Made by a program: the position numbers and the translations under genes. From positions 30,443,453-30,507,452 of the forward strand of contig NC_036445.1 of NCBI RefSeq assembly GCF_002775205.1: a DNA stretch of 64,000 nucleotides, read 5' to 3'. Of the stretch, positions 38,061 through 50,200 are shown one piece after another; positions within the stretch are counted from its first letter, which is position 1, and every line of letters starts with the position of its first letter. The notes beneath the pieces were generated by a model that was given only the letters and a program-made list of their open reading frames with translations, was not told the DNA's origin and did not search any database. Source of the stretch: Xiphophorus maculatus (lineage: Eukaryota; Chordata; Actinopteri; Cyprinodontiformes; Poeciliidae).

Positions 38061-38424
38061 TAACATCTCCACAAAACGTATTAAAGATTGTGATTGTAAC
38101 ATGTGTTACATACAGATGCTGATTTTCCTGTAAAATGTATAGAACAGGTAGGAGTGATTAAGATGTAGCAGAAACAAATTTCATATGGTTCTTGTGGATT
38201 TGACGTTTTCCTTATTGGTAATAAAAAGACAGCTCTGTACTTGAAATTTGTTACGTATGGCTTATTTATTATGAAATAAAAACAGAGCCTGTCTTGAAGG
38301 AATGATAGTTGGGGTCTGTCTATATGCTGGAACTCTTTGGTCTCAGGAGTGACGGAGCGGTAAACGTGCTGGATTCCACCCTAGCAGTCGAAACATGATT
38401 TGAGTAATTTATTTTATTTTTTAT

Positions 38425-38575
38425 TTTTTTTGGCTCTAGTGGCCTTTATTTGAAAGTGCTCAGAAAGGAAAGTCAGGTAAAGAGAAACAGGGAAAGGTCA
38501 CCAGGCCGGGAATCGAGGACTAAGGCCTCCATATGTTGGTTGTTCTTAACCCCTGAGCCACCACAGCACCCTGAG
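38425..38575 (-). mobile_element. tRNA-derived SINE, copy 3
   Basis: On the minus strand: A-box-like TGGCTCAGGGGTTAAG, degenerate B box TCGATTCCCGG, tail CAAATAAAGGCCACTAGAGCC. It is flanked by a repeat of TGAGTAATT (38400 and 38573), a likely target duplication from retroposition. Confidence 0.68.
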
Positions 38576-39340
38576 TAATTCATTCTTAAGTTTATTGAAA
38601 ATTTATGATAAAAGGATCATTTGTGATTTTCACCTTCAGCATCTTGACTGTTTGCACGAAGACATAAATGGGTTTAAACCATCCGATCAGAGTCTGTTGC
38701 TACAAAAGTAACCATGCCACATCAGTTGGGCTTTCTTGAATATTTCCATATGAAAATGTAGCGTTTCCTCCGTTGTGCTGCCTCCAAGCCACGCTCGCTT
38801 TGGAAATCCAGACAGGCATCAGATTGGCAGGCAGGCCGCTGTATAGCATCATGGCTCACCAGCCAGCTGCACTTCCTGCGATAAGGCTGCCGTTCATTCT
38901 GGGCCCGAAGGTGCTGGATTCAATCTGGCCATCTGCCGATTGCTCAGCGTTTCTGTCTGTCTGCATAAACTGCAGCACATATTCCTGTCAGTCAGAACCT
39001 CCACAGTATTTACCACCTTCATTTCATTACACTTTCTTCAGCAGAATAATCAGTGGAAAAAACTCAGAAAACCCCTCAAACCAGGAGGAAAAATATTTTG
39101 AACAAGTTAAATGTGATGAACAAAACTTGATTTAGCAGGCAGTGATTACACAGAGCAAATATTCTGAAACGCTATTGAGTGACTGAATGCAGTGACAGCC
39201 TCCTTCCTCGTCGCCCTCAGCCTGTGAGAAGAATGATAAGCCATTGAAGCTGGTGTCTGATCTGAATAAAACGACCAGGACCTCCATTAGAAAATGCTCA
39301 GCCAGCTTTGGGCTCTCATCGTTTTCTGTCTCTCTGCAGA

Positions 39341-39441
39341 GCGGAGAAACGGCGGGGCGTTGGAAGAAGCTTAAAAGATGGACGCCTTCAACAGAGATGT
39401 GAAGAGTGTGTAACTTTCTAACGACACAGAGAGGAGGAGGT
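39341..39441 (+). other. Candidate 5' exon
   Basis: A pyrimidine-rich acceptor (TTCTGTCTCTCTGCAG, ending 39340) precedes a GC-rich segment with one short ATG frame (MDAFNRDVKSV, stop) and a donor-like GAG|GTATGA at about 39441. Only the splice-site pattern supports it. From 39450 to 42270 no gene was recognised. Confidence 0.2.
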
Positions 39442-42274
39442 ATGAGGTTTCAAATGGTTTTAAATGATTTACTGTTTCAGAATAAAGGTGCACCATATTG
39501 AAAATACTGTGTCTATGTTCCTGATAGAGCCTCAGCTCTAACTGCGCAGAATCATCACAACCTGTAGAAACTAGGGAAAGGCTTGCCAAAATAATTCATA
39601 TTACTACATATTATATACAAAGAATAATACAAAAACATACATTTTGGTATACATGTGGAACTGTTCATTTTCCCAAGTTGGCATACAGACCTTTTCATGG
39701 AGCATATCTAATATATTCGAAAGAAAATACAGGTTGGAACAGCGAAGCACCCAGATGCAATGCTACTGACATGCTATCAACAAGAAGCCAATCCAGGACC
39801 TGCATTTATTTTCCTTGCTGCTGATTGGTTGTACTTCCAAAAGCAGAATTCGGGAAGACAGTAGATGTTACCTTCTATGGTAGTAATGCATAAACCTGTT
39901 TCTGATTCTTGGCTAAAGCAGGTTAGCAAAGAGAAGGAGTTCTTCCCTTCGAATAACCATCTGCTTCATTAGTAAATACAGTATATATGTTATTACAGTA
40001 ACACTTCAGACATTAACAGATGTATTGCATTAGATGTCCGTATAAAGTTTTTATAAATGTAAATGTTGAAGTGCTGTTAACACTTAGTTTATGCGGCTGA
40101 AATTTTGACACCCAAACATCCCACATAAACATCACCTAAAATAATGGAAAGTTATTTTTGGGGAAAAAAAACATCACCACCTCTTTTCTTGCCAAAAGAT
40201 GATAGAGGCAAAAATTAAATTTTTTTGACAATGAATGTCTTAGGCCATTATATTAGAATGGGGGCGATATTTTACACGTGGTTTGCTTTTTGTACATGCA
40301 CAAAAATCACATGAAACCTTCAAGCATGTTTGTCCCAGGAGACTTTCCATAGAGGTGCCTATCAAATAAGATGACCCTCTTCACAAAGTGCACTGGTCAC
40401 AGTATATTGGTCAGCATGCACTCACCAGAATTAAACTGCAAACTTAAATGATTCCATACATGTACAGCTTTAGGATTCAAATAAAAAAAAAGAAAACAGA
40501 AATATAAATGAATAACTGCACTCAAATTATAGACGAAACAATGACCAAGTTTTATTGCAACAAAACTATTTATTTACTGTGTCCTAGATTTTTCATGTAG
40601 GAGATAGTCGTAATCCTCTTAGTCAGAACACGTTTTTCTCATCATGCCTAAGGTGTCTGCTAAGCAAAATATTATCGGAGGGTGTGAGGTTCGGGGGGGC
40701 GGGTTGTCTAATCAGGAAAAAAGAATCAGAGAATCAGACAGACAGCAGCTGGCTTTGCTGCGGCACTTTGTTCACAGTGGAACAGACTGGGACCGTAAAA
40801 ATCTCTTGACAACAAGATGTTATTGCTTGAGGTATTGAGACGGCCGCATATGAGAAATATATATGTGTTTATGTAATCAAAGTCAGGCGCAGAGATATTA
40901 AACTGGAGAGCTCCTAAATAAAGATGCATGCACTGCAGTAACCCTCTGTGGTCTGTTTGTCTGCTTTTATTTCCAGTTAGACGCCTGAAGGCCCAGTCAG
41001 TTAGGATGAACTCAATCACAGTGTGAATCTGAACTTCATTAACTTATGAAATAAAACAGCCAATTTTAACTTTTTAATAGAAAAATACTAACAAGATTTT
41101 TAAGGCAGTGCCGTTAATTTACAGATGATAAACACGATCAGGTTTAAACAGTGTTTGCTTTGTAAAACATCAGCTAAGGGAAAATAAAATAAATCTCTAA
41201 TGTCCTATTGTCTGTGTGATTATCATACATGTAGTTATTGAAAATATTTCATTGTGTAAAGCTGAGCAGTGACTCTTAGATCATTTGCAAATATGTTTTG
41301 TGCTGAATCCAGATGTAACATAATGTTCAGTGATAACTGAAACGCCATGTGACCGCTCAGGTGGAGGTAAAGCTGCAGACACTCTTTCTCCTCACATTGG
41401 TGTGATGCTCTTCCTCTTCCATCTCTTCCTCTCCTTCCACTTCCTCATGTCTCTGATCACCTTTGACCTCCATATGGTTGGGAACACTTTTATGTCACTT
41501 CGTCTACTCGACCCTTCCTCCTCATTTCTTTGAAGATTTAAAGCAACTTTACCTTGATTTCTCTTATTGTTGATGGTTGTAATTTACTCATAATGATGAT
41601 CAAGATTGCTGTGACCAGTGGTTGCGCCCACATCGTAGACGCAGTACTTGCTGCTTAGAAAGGATGTAAAGCCTCTACATCCTCTGGAGCTATTAATAGT
41701 CCCTCATCCTACAGAGAAAGATTATTCCCATGTGAAAAGCATCTAGACGGCTGCCAATCTTTCAAGGAACGCTCGTCTCAGCAAAAGGGCTGCAAGGTCA
41801 GACTGAGAGTTTAAAGAAATTGCAAAAAAAAAGAAACAGAAAACCAAAGAGCTTTTTCTGAGAGTTCTCACTTAACATGCTAAACACGTCAAGTTCATAA
41901 CCGAACAGTGAGGAGAAGAGCATCCAGTATGTCTTGGTTTAAAGTGTTGAAGGAGAAAGCTTTGGATCTGAGTAAACCACCAGACAGCAAAAAGTAAAAG
42001 GCCATGTTTTTAAAACGAGTGGAGCACGGTGGTGGAGAGGAGGTTATTTGGACTTGTTCCACAGCTACTGGACTATGTTAGTTATTAACAGAGATTGTCT
42101 AATATGAAGCTAATCTGCTTGACAGATGAGGCTTTGGGGTCATCATTAGGTCAATGATCCCCAACACAGCAGCTAATCTGCATCAGCATGACCAAAGAAG
42201 AAAATGAACAACATGCTGCAAAAGTCCAGAACTCATAATTGAGATGCTCTGATGACAAGTAGTCATTTGCCCAT

Positions 42275-42999
42275 CAGTAGCTGCATTTCCATTAACCATA
42301 GAACAGGAAAAGCTGAAATAATTTTGCTTAATTAAAACACGGCAATTCCGTAAAAACTCACATCTTTTGAGAAAAGGTTGTTGAGCTGGGATGAAGTGGT
42401 TTTTCAGCTGTACCAAAATAGATCAATTTCGCAAAGCTGAAACGGAAACACTTTTTCTTTCTCCCCTCTCACGAGTCACATGATCAACAGCTGAATGTCA
42501 CTACTGAAACCCTGAAGAAGACGACAGGAAGTAGTAGAAGGACGATGGTTTGTTTCTGTTTCTTTTATGTGCAGCTGGCTCCACCAGAGCTCTCACTGCA
42601 TCACACAGCTGATTAAAGGTTGTGTCATTCCAACATGTTGGATCCATAGCTCTTCTCTAAAATCACCAACTACAATTTCCCCCAAACCCCAAAATAGAGT
42701 GAAATAGAGCCGCTCCCACATTTAAAGGGCTTGTTGTTCCAAAGCCTGAACAAGACACTGACGTCTCCTCTGATTGGCTGATAGATAATGAGTGCTAGCA
42801 CCAAGCCTGGATAATGAATATATCTCATGTAGCTGTTTACATCTGTCACTGCCATGGTCACATGAACAAGCTTATCCATGTGCAATTTTAATTTCATTTC
42901 TTATTTAATGGAAACACTGCAAAATAGTGAAATAGAGTTTTTTTTCAGTATCTGCAGAATGTAGACTTGTGCACATCTGCAGTGGAAATGCAGCTACTG
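42275..42999 (-). mobile_element. Non-autonomous DNA-transposon family, copy 3 (best ends)
   Basis: Terminal inverted repeats CAGTAGCTGCATTTCCA at 42275 and its exact inverse ending at 42999. The interior matches copy 1 inverted (CCAACATGTTGGATCCATAG, GACAGGAAGTAGTAGAAGGA). The element is 725 bp and non-coding. I could not see a clear target duplication, so the superfamily stays open. Confidence 0.65.
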
Positions 43000-44370
43000 T
43001 ATATGAATGTGCTGAAATGAAAGCCACCAAAGTGTATTGTTTGTAAGATCTGGAGAAAGATGGCTACAGAACTAGTGAAGGACAGATTAACAGCAAAGAC
43101 AGACTGTGGCAGCTGGAACAGTAGCTGAAAACAATGAAACAAAAACTATGTCATGTTTAGATGAGAAGGTTAAAGGAAACTTCCAACAGCCTTTAAATAA
43201 GATATCGTTGAGAAGATTCAGACCTCTTCCATCTTTTCAACTGGTGCACCTTTTTGCCTCTAACTGAGCCTGTCTGCATCCCCGCTGCCCTAACATGCAC
43301 ACGCTCCCTATACCTCCTCCAGCTGATAATTCCTCAGGCTACTTTTGATTGTTACTTCAAATCTTTCAGCTCTAAAAGTGTTTGTGAAATCAGCTAAACT
43401 GTGAGCAGAGTGGCTGGGTGGGTTATTTCCCCCCACCACCACTTTCTGCACCTCTTCCACCTCTCCTTCACTCAAGTGTTTCCATTCATTATGTGCATGA
43501 CATTCTTTGTCTGAAGGACATTGGCGGTCAGCCAGGAGTCTCCGCTGAGCCAGTCCAGGCGTTTAATTGAAACCATAAAAGAACTTTCTGTTGGCACAAA
43601 AGCCCTCATGTGGGCTTTGTTGCAATTAGATAGACCAGAAAGGCCAGTGAACCTGATGAAAGGGGATTAGCAGGAATGTGTTGCCTGGATATTATGTGAA
43701 GTGTGCCGTGGCAGCTTTCAGAAGAATTAGTAAAGGCTTGACCTGTCCATCACCGGTCAGGGAAAAGGACAAACTGATGACTAATGGAGTGAGAAAAGGC
43801 AAAGCTTAAAACCCAGCTTCACTACCAGGCCTGCAGAACATTGTGCACGCTGCTGCTAATCAGCTGCTCCCACCTACAGCCCAGCAAAGCACTCTGACAC
43901 AGTTACTGGGAACTTCATTATTCGAGCTGGCCCAGTGTGAAGGTTTAACCAACACATTTGCAGAGGGTCACAGTGCTGGAGGCATGTCTCTAGTCCACGT
44001 AGAACCATAAATGTACATATGGTGATTCTTCATGCCTTATGAAACTGTATCTGAAGCTGGAGATCACACTGTTTTTGATGTCTGGCCATGTTTCTCTCTG
44101 TTTTTCATAACTTTGGCAGTTTTGATGCAAATTAATGAAATTTGGCCAGGTTGTGAATTATGCAGGTAAAATTAGACAAATTTAAAAGTCAAAATAAGAT
44201 GATAATGATAATCATAATGACACATGATATGGCAATTAAAAGAGCATTTTTTGTGTGTGTGTGAGAGAGAGAGAGCAATCCAATGGGGAAAAAATGAGGT
44301 CCGGGAAAATGTCCTTGTTTTCACCAGTGTCCCGCTTTGTTGGTGATAGTGGTTATAATAGCCCGTTAAA
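43000..44370. other. Intergenic, possible conserved non-coding block
   Basis: No gene was recognised. 43520-43940 is repeat-free, moderately GC-rich and lacks open frames, the profile of a conserved enhancer; unproven. Confidence 0.3.
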
Positions 44371-44379
44371 TGCCATCGA

Positions 44380-44718
44380 TATATTATTGCCAAAAGTATT
44401 TGCTCACCTTGATTCATATATGAGCCTAACTGGCATCCCATTCCTATTGCCAGATGGAGACAATCTGAAGGCCACATGAAGTTTGAAGATCTGTAATGAC
44501 TGACTCTGCAGAACCTGGCGACCTCTTCACACTATGTGCTTCAGGATCCGCTGACCCCACCCCATCAGTTTACATGACCTACCACATCATGGCTGAGTTG
44601 CTGTCGTTCCCAAACACTTCCATTTTCTGATAATACAGCTGACAGTTGACTGGAATATTTAGGAGCTAGGAAATTTCACAACTAATTTGTTGCACAGGAG
44701 CCATCCTACCACAGTTCT
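44380..44718 (-). mobile_element. Internally deleted Tc1-type element
   Basis: Left end TATTGCCAAAAGTATTTGCTC matches the Tc1 copy at 21099. It then jumps to sequence matching 21900-21965 (AATCTGAAGGCCACATGAAG, CTGACTCTGCAGAACCTGGC) and on to 22200-22365. The right terminus is lost. It carries no MITE, so it records the ancestral site (CACTATGTGCTTCAG). Confidence 0.82.
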
Positions 44719-44719
44719 G

Positions 44720-46045
44720 TGGGCTGTGGGAAGGTGCGAAGTATCCTGGGGGCATGTTTATTATTAATGATTTGAAATAAATAAAATTATTATTTTTGCC
44801 ATAAGAGTAAAATAAACACATGAATTACCACCACTCCTATGAATAACTAATAAAACCAAACTCTATGTTTGTCAGTACCATTCATTAAACCAGCAGTTTA
44901 CTTCTTTACCTTGAACATCATTAATTGTGGTACCATTTAAAATCATGTTTTCCTGCTGAGTGTACAATCAGAGGAATCATGCCAGATTATGATTGGTAGA
45001 AACCAGATCTTGGGCCTCCCAGGGGCCCGGGGTTACAGTTTTACTAAATCTCCTCTTGCTGCAAACCTAGTTTTTCTGACATGATTGGAGTGTTCCCACT
45101 CAGCGGGGCTGCTTCAAGGTGGATTAGGGCTTGCTGCTGTGAGACCAAAGTTATTCTCAGCTTCATCATAACCCTGTCCTCAATTCCAAAGCACTTTATA
45201 AATAGATGAGCAAATTGAGCGCTGCTACATTTATGGACTGGGCCTTTTGTTTCACAGAGCAACTCTGCAAGATTTTATCTTTAATTGGGAATTTTGTAAA
45301 AGATGAACTGCTGCAGTGCTGAGGTCAAGATTCTAAATTACATATTTCCAACATTCAATTGCTGATTAAATTGATTTGCCTTTATTGTCTTTTCTGTAGG
45401 TTAAATCGAGGTGCGTGTGTGTGACCTGTTTCACATCATCAGCCTGTAAAATGTGAAAGCAGAACTCCTGTGTGCAAACTGCCCCCCAGTGGAGAGACTG
45501 TGAATGACGTGGAAACTGGTCCCAGTATTTGTTGAGGCTCCAACCTGGGTACTGCTGCAGCTATGTGTATGGACAAGGTAACCCTGGACAGAACTGTACT
45601 GCAGAGGGGAGATGGCTTCAAATGTTACAGAATCTTTGCTGGTTCAGCAGGTGTTGTGTGTGTGTGTGTTATGTTTCTGTCTGTGGAGAGAAGTTCTCGT
45701 CACACTGCCTCTGCATCATCTCACAGCGCCGTGGTGAAGGCTTGTGTGGGTGGGTGGGTGGGGAGGGTCAGCTGGTGTTGTGAATCAGGCCGCTGAGGTG
45801 TCAGGGACGGCTTCTTCACAACACCAGGGTTCCTCCCAGCCATTTCCTGCTGGAATACATCAGTGATCTGCAAGAGAGCTTGGCTGAAATAAAGCCTGAA
45901 GTCATTTCCACAGTTGGAATAAATGCATTTTTCAGTCTGGTATAAATCGACACAACGGCCATGAGTTTGCGTTGATTTTTGTAGGAATGTTGATGTTATT
46001 GAAAACTATTTAACCAATATGAATTATAAACTGAACTTGACTTCA
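44720..46045. other. Intergenic, no gene recognised
   Basis: 45040-45300 is repeat-free and could be conserved non-coding sequence. 45650-45780 has short GT and GGGT repeats. No exon pattern was established. Confidence 0.4.
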
Positions 46046-46047
46046 TT

Positions 46048-46480
46048 ATCTGCATTTCCACTGACCATATAATTCCAAAAATTGTAATTACAAAAATAGA
46101 TTAGCTTAATGGAGACACGCCAATTAAAAAGAAACAAAAAAACCCCATTTTTTTTAATTAAAAGATTTTGTCCTAGATGTACTTAAATTTGTGTATTTTA
46201 CAAAACTGCAATGGAAACATTTTTTGCATCATGGGAGTGATGTGATCAGCAGCCGGATGTTACTACTGGCAAAAAAGAAGATGACGATGACAGGAAGTGG
46301 TAGGAGGATTATGACTTTGCCTGGTTTTTAAATATCACATGAACTGACTTATGTATGTGTGATTTTAGCTGTGTTTTGTATTTAACAGAAACTCTGCAAC
46401 TGCAGAATTTCATTTTTTTACATTGACAGAATACTGATAAACTTTTGCACACATTTGTAATGGAAACACATTTACTGTTT
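46048..46480 (-). mobile_element. Non-autonomous DNA-transposon family, copy 4
   Basis: Starts ATCTGCATTTCCACTGACC and ends AATGGAAACACATTTACTG. It shares the AGCCGGATGTTACTACTGGC and GACAGGAAGTGGTAGGAGGA region with copy 3 in the same orientation. Confidence 0.55.
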
Positions 46481-46484
46481 GATA

Positions 46485-46600
46485 ACTTTGATAAATGTGG
46501 AGTGGATGTAATTGACTCGGAATATCTGTATGACTGAATTAAATTGATATTATTTGTAAAGTGTCCTGAGATGGTCACATGTTCAATAAACTCAATTAAA
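46485..46600 (+). repeat. LINE 3'-tail remnant
   Basis: TGACTGAATTAAATTGATAT, TTTGTAAAGTGTCCTGAGAT and TTCAATAAACTCAATTAAAA resemble the common ending of fish LINE2-type elements. Confidence 0.45.
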
Positions 46601-46950
46601 AATATGACCATTGGGTATTGATCAGCTTTCTGACCAAGGTCTTCAGTCAACTGGCTTTACTAGCTGGACTCCAGTCAAGTTGCAGAAATGTCTAAAGGAC
46701 AATCAGATGAACCTGATCTCAGTTCTGAGTCTTATAAAGAGTGTGACTACTTATGCATGTATTATGTCTGAATGTTTACATTTTTAAATTAATTTTTCAA
46801 ATATCTGATAAGAAAAATAAACCTTCCACTTCTATTTTAATAAATGACTCAATGAACAATGTACTGTAGTTTTTGACTCCTTGTTACCACTTATTACACA
46901 ACATGACAGAATCTTTTTCAATTAAAATGTATACACAGTTTTGTATCTGT

Positions 46951-46962
46951 TTTATTTTTATT
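46951..46962 (-). terminator. Polyadenylation signals for CNDP1
   Basis: Two AATAAA hexamers on the minus strand (46951-46956 and 46957-46962), about 300 bases past the CNDP1 stop codon and beyond the tetranucleotide repeat. They are the first good signals downstream of the gene. Placement implies that the repeat lies in the 3' UTR. Confidence 0.55.
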
Positions 46963-47058
46963 AAATGAAACAAATGCAGTGTACTACAGTACTGCATGAT
47001 CTAGAACATAACTAACACTAATTATACATGGGGAGGGATGAAAATAACCAGAAGAAAC

Positions 47059-47161
47059 ATGGATGGATGGATGGATGGATGGATGGATGGATGGATGGAT
47101 GGATGGATGGATGGATGGATGGATGGATGGATGGATGGATGGATGGATGGATGGATGGATG

Positions 47162-47248
<87 letters not shown>
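47059..47248. repeat. Compound (ATGG)n(ATAG)n microsatellite
   Basis: About 26 units of ATGG (47059-47162) pass directly into about 21 units of ATAG (47163-47248). On the minus strand it is (ATCT)n(ATCC)n and begins 13 bases after the CNDP1 stop codon. Encoded serine/isoleucine/histidine runs are artefacts. Confidence 0.95.
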
Positions 47249-47249
<1 letters not shown>

Positions 47250-47261
47250 TTCCTTTAATGA

Positions 47262-50200
47262 TCAAACACTGGTCTTGTTAATCTGGGCGACTTCATTCAG
47301 GTAGGCGATGAATAACTTGGTTCCTTCGAGGTAGTTGTATCTGCAAAATAAAAAAGTCTATTTTGTGCATTTATTAAAATTATTCAACTCAGTTGCACAT
47401 TCCTTTGATTCGGACTATGCTATTTTTAATAACTGTACAGTATTTTATTTATTAACTTTGCCCTTACTGTACACTGTTACTCCTAAATTAATTTTATATA
47501 TAGTATTATATTTGTTATCTACATGTGTGATTACCTGTCACTTCCCTAATATTACACCAGATGTTCCCCACTGTGGGACAGTAAAGCATATTTCTATTTA
47601 ATCTTTCATTCAGAAACCTCAGTGAGTTTTCACATGCATCTACATAAGAATGACTTCAAAGGAGGAAAACTAAACTTTTAGAACCGACTGACCAAGCGGC
47701 TGAAATTAATCTGACAGAAAATCTGTGGAGTCACATAAGGGCACGTAGCTTCCAACAGTGTCCTTGGGCAAAAGAGACCAAAACTGAACAGAATTAAGCT
47801 TATCTTGTGAAAAAAAAAGGAAATTAGAGTAGTTGTTAGGCATGAAGTGTGTAAAACCTGCTCATTTTCTCATTCTGGGAGTGCATTCCATCATCAAAGC
47901 CTCCAATGGGCATCATGATGATGCTTTTCCCCGTCACATCCTGGAAGGTTCTGGCAATGGGGATGGTCCCACCTTCACGGATTAGATCAGGATCCACATT
48001 GAACACTGAAAGAGAGCCAATATGTATCATGTATGTTCAGTATAACTCAAATGCAAAAACTCTTTGTCTATTGTATGTTCTTCAGAGTTGGAAGAAAAAA
48101 CAACAAAGCATTTTCAAAAGCCCTAAATACTTTTACAATTTCACAAATAAGCACAACATCTCCTGTTAGGTTAACAAGCTTCTGTAAAGCCAAACAGTTC
48201 AGGTAGAAGAGAACTGAAGTAAAACATATAGCTGTGTGCAGTACAGATAATTTTTTTCTACCTATAATGGCTCTAAAAGGCTGTTGTAGGATCCAGTCCC
48301 TGGAAAGCTGAAGTAGCTTTCTTACCTCTCTTGATCGCTGCCTTTCCAGCTTCATACAGAGGGTGCTTAGTGTCAGCCAGCCAGGGCTTGGCCCCAATCA
48401 CCATGGTAACTTTCAGCTTGTTAGGACTCTTTCTCTTAGCAAACACAGAGTGAAGGTAGTCCGTCACCTAAAGCACAAAAAGGAGACTTTAGTAAAGCAA
48501 AGCACTACATAAATCAACACTCTAAAGCACTCATATATGCTACCTGTTTCTTGACCGCTGCTGGGTCCATGTCAGGGACTTGTCTTATTGAGAACTTAGC
48601 AGTAACCTTAGCAGGGATGACCGTCTTTGTGCCGGAGTCAGAGAAAGCCCCCTCTATACCATGGATGGAAACAGTGGGGTAGCGCCACCTATGCGCCAAC
48701 AAGTCCACCTTTGGAGGAGCAATACAGAGGCAACCCCTTGTTGAGTCGGGAGAAAACTCGGGTTTTTTTCTGACTTGACTTTTTACTACCTTGTTGTTGT
48801 ACATCAGGTGGCTGACGCCAGTCTTGTTCTTGTAATTGTCCACGTCAAACTCAATATCCTGATACATTTTCCATTCTTCATCCGACAGAGGAGCCACTGC
48901 TTCCCGGATCCCCGGAATCAGAATCTTTCCACTGGGGCTGATGAGTGTGTCTGAGAGAAAAGTGACCATAAAGCAACTCAGGATTTTTTTTACGATTTTT
49001 CTTGTAATTTCCCCCAATATAAAACATTAGCTGAGAAAAGCATTCAAATATGACTATTAAACCATAGTTTACGATAACTGGTAAGTTATATTTTACATCC
49101 CTGTAGAGAAATTTTGACCCATTCATGTTTGCAGAATTGTTTTAATTCAGTCACTTTGGATTCCCCCATCATCCCAACATGCTACAGCATTTCACTCAGT
49201 TTGAATTTGACTAGATCATCCTAAAACTTCCATTTTGATTTCAGCTAAGACCGTCATAATATCAACACTACGTTTGACTATTGGTGTGATATTCTTTTTC
49301 TGAAATGCAGAGTTAGAGGGAAGTTAAAAAGAAGTACCGCTTTTTCCTCATCAGTCTACAGAATATTTTCCCAAAGTTCTTGAAGACTGTCAAGATGGGG
49401 TTTTTTTTGTGAAGATGAGACAGATCTTCGGTCAGAAGTTGTTTTTGCCCTGGAAGTTTCACTTTTCTGCTACTTGTCCATGTTTTCTTGATTTGTGGAA
49501 AGTGGTTCTACCTTGTGGTTCTCTGGACTCACTAAAAACGGTTTTCTTTTTAGGCCAGTAGATCTCTGTATCTTTGTTTCTTCTCTGCTCTTCGCCTTCT
49601 TTATTAGCTTTAGATGTGATAGGCTGCTTTTTAAAGTCTTTTAGCACATTTCATGTTGACAGCAAGGTTCTATTTAAGTGATGTTATTCTACAGGTTTGG
49701 GATTAATTAGGTCTGGGTGTGCTCACTGAAATTAAACTCACTGTTTTAGAAACAGCAAGTTTTTTTAAACATATCAGTTAATTCCTGATTTAACAAAAAG
49801 GGGTTGCAATGACTTTATCAAAGGGTGTTTGGTTTAGGTAGATTTTTCCCTTAATGAATGAAATCATTGTCTGAAAACAGTTTTTCATATTTGCTCATGT
49901 TATCTTTCATAGCAACATTATTTGACTGTCACAAACATTATCGTGTGGAAAAAAAGAAAATTTGGAAACCAACGGTAGCTAAATACACCAGATAATTTAC
50001 TGCAACAACATATAGGTTTGAACATTTTTTAACAATGATGATTTCTTACTGAAGAGATTTGTCAGGAGGCTCTTGATTTTATTTTTAAATCTGACAAAAA
50101 TGTTTGTCCACATTATAAACCAATTCACTTCTTATTTCCCTAACTTAGCTAGCCATTTCTAAACACGCAAGTATTTTAATGGATGTTTTCCTTAGAGATC

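Noticed and set aside
46984-47265. Minus-strand frame rich in Ile-Tyr-Leu-Ser and His-Pro-Ser-Ile repeats
   Set aside because: Translation of the tetranucleotide repeat in the CNDP1 3' UTR.
48514-49017. A single 167-codon frame as one CNDP1 exon
   Set aside because: Its middle 27 codons are absent from the family and are bounded by splice sites; it is two exons with an 81-nt open intron.
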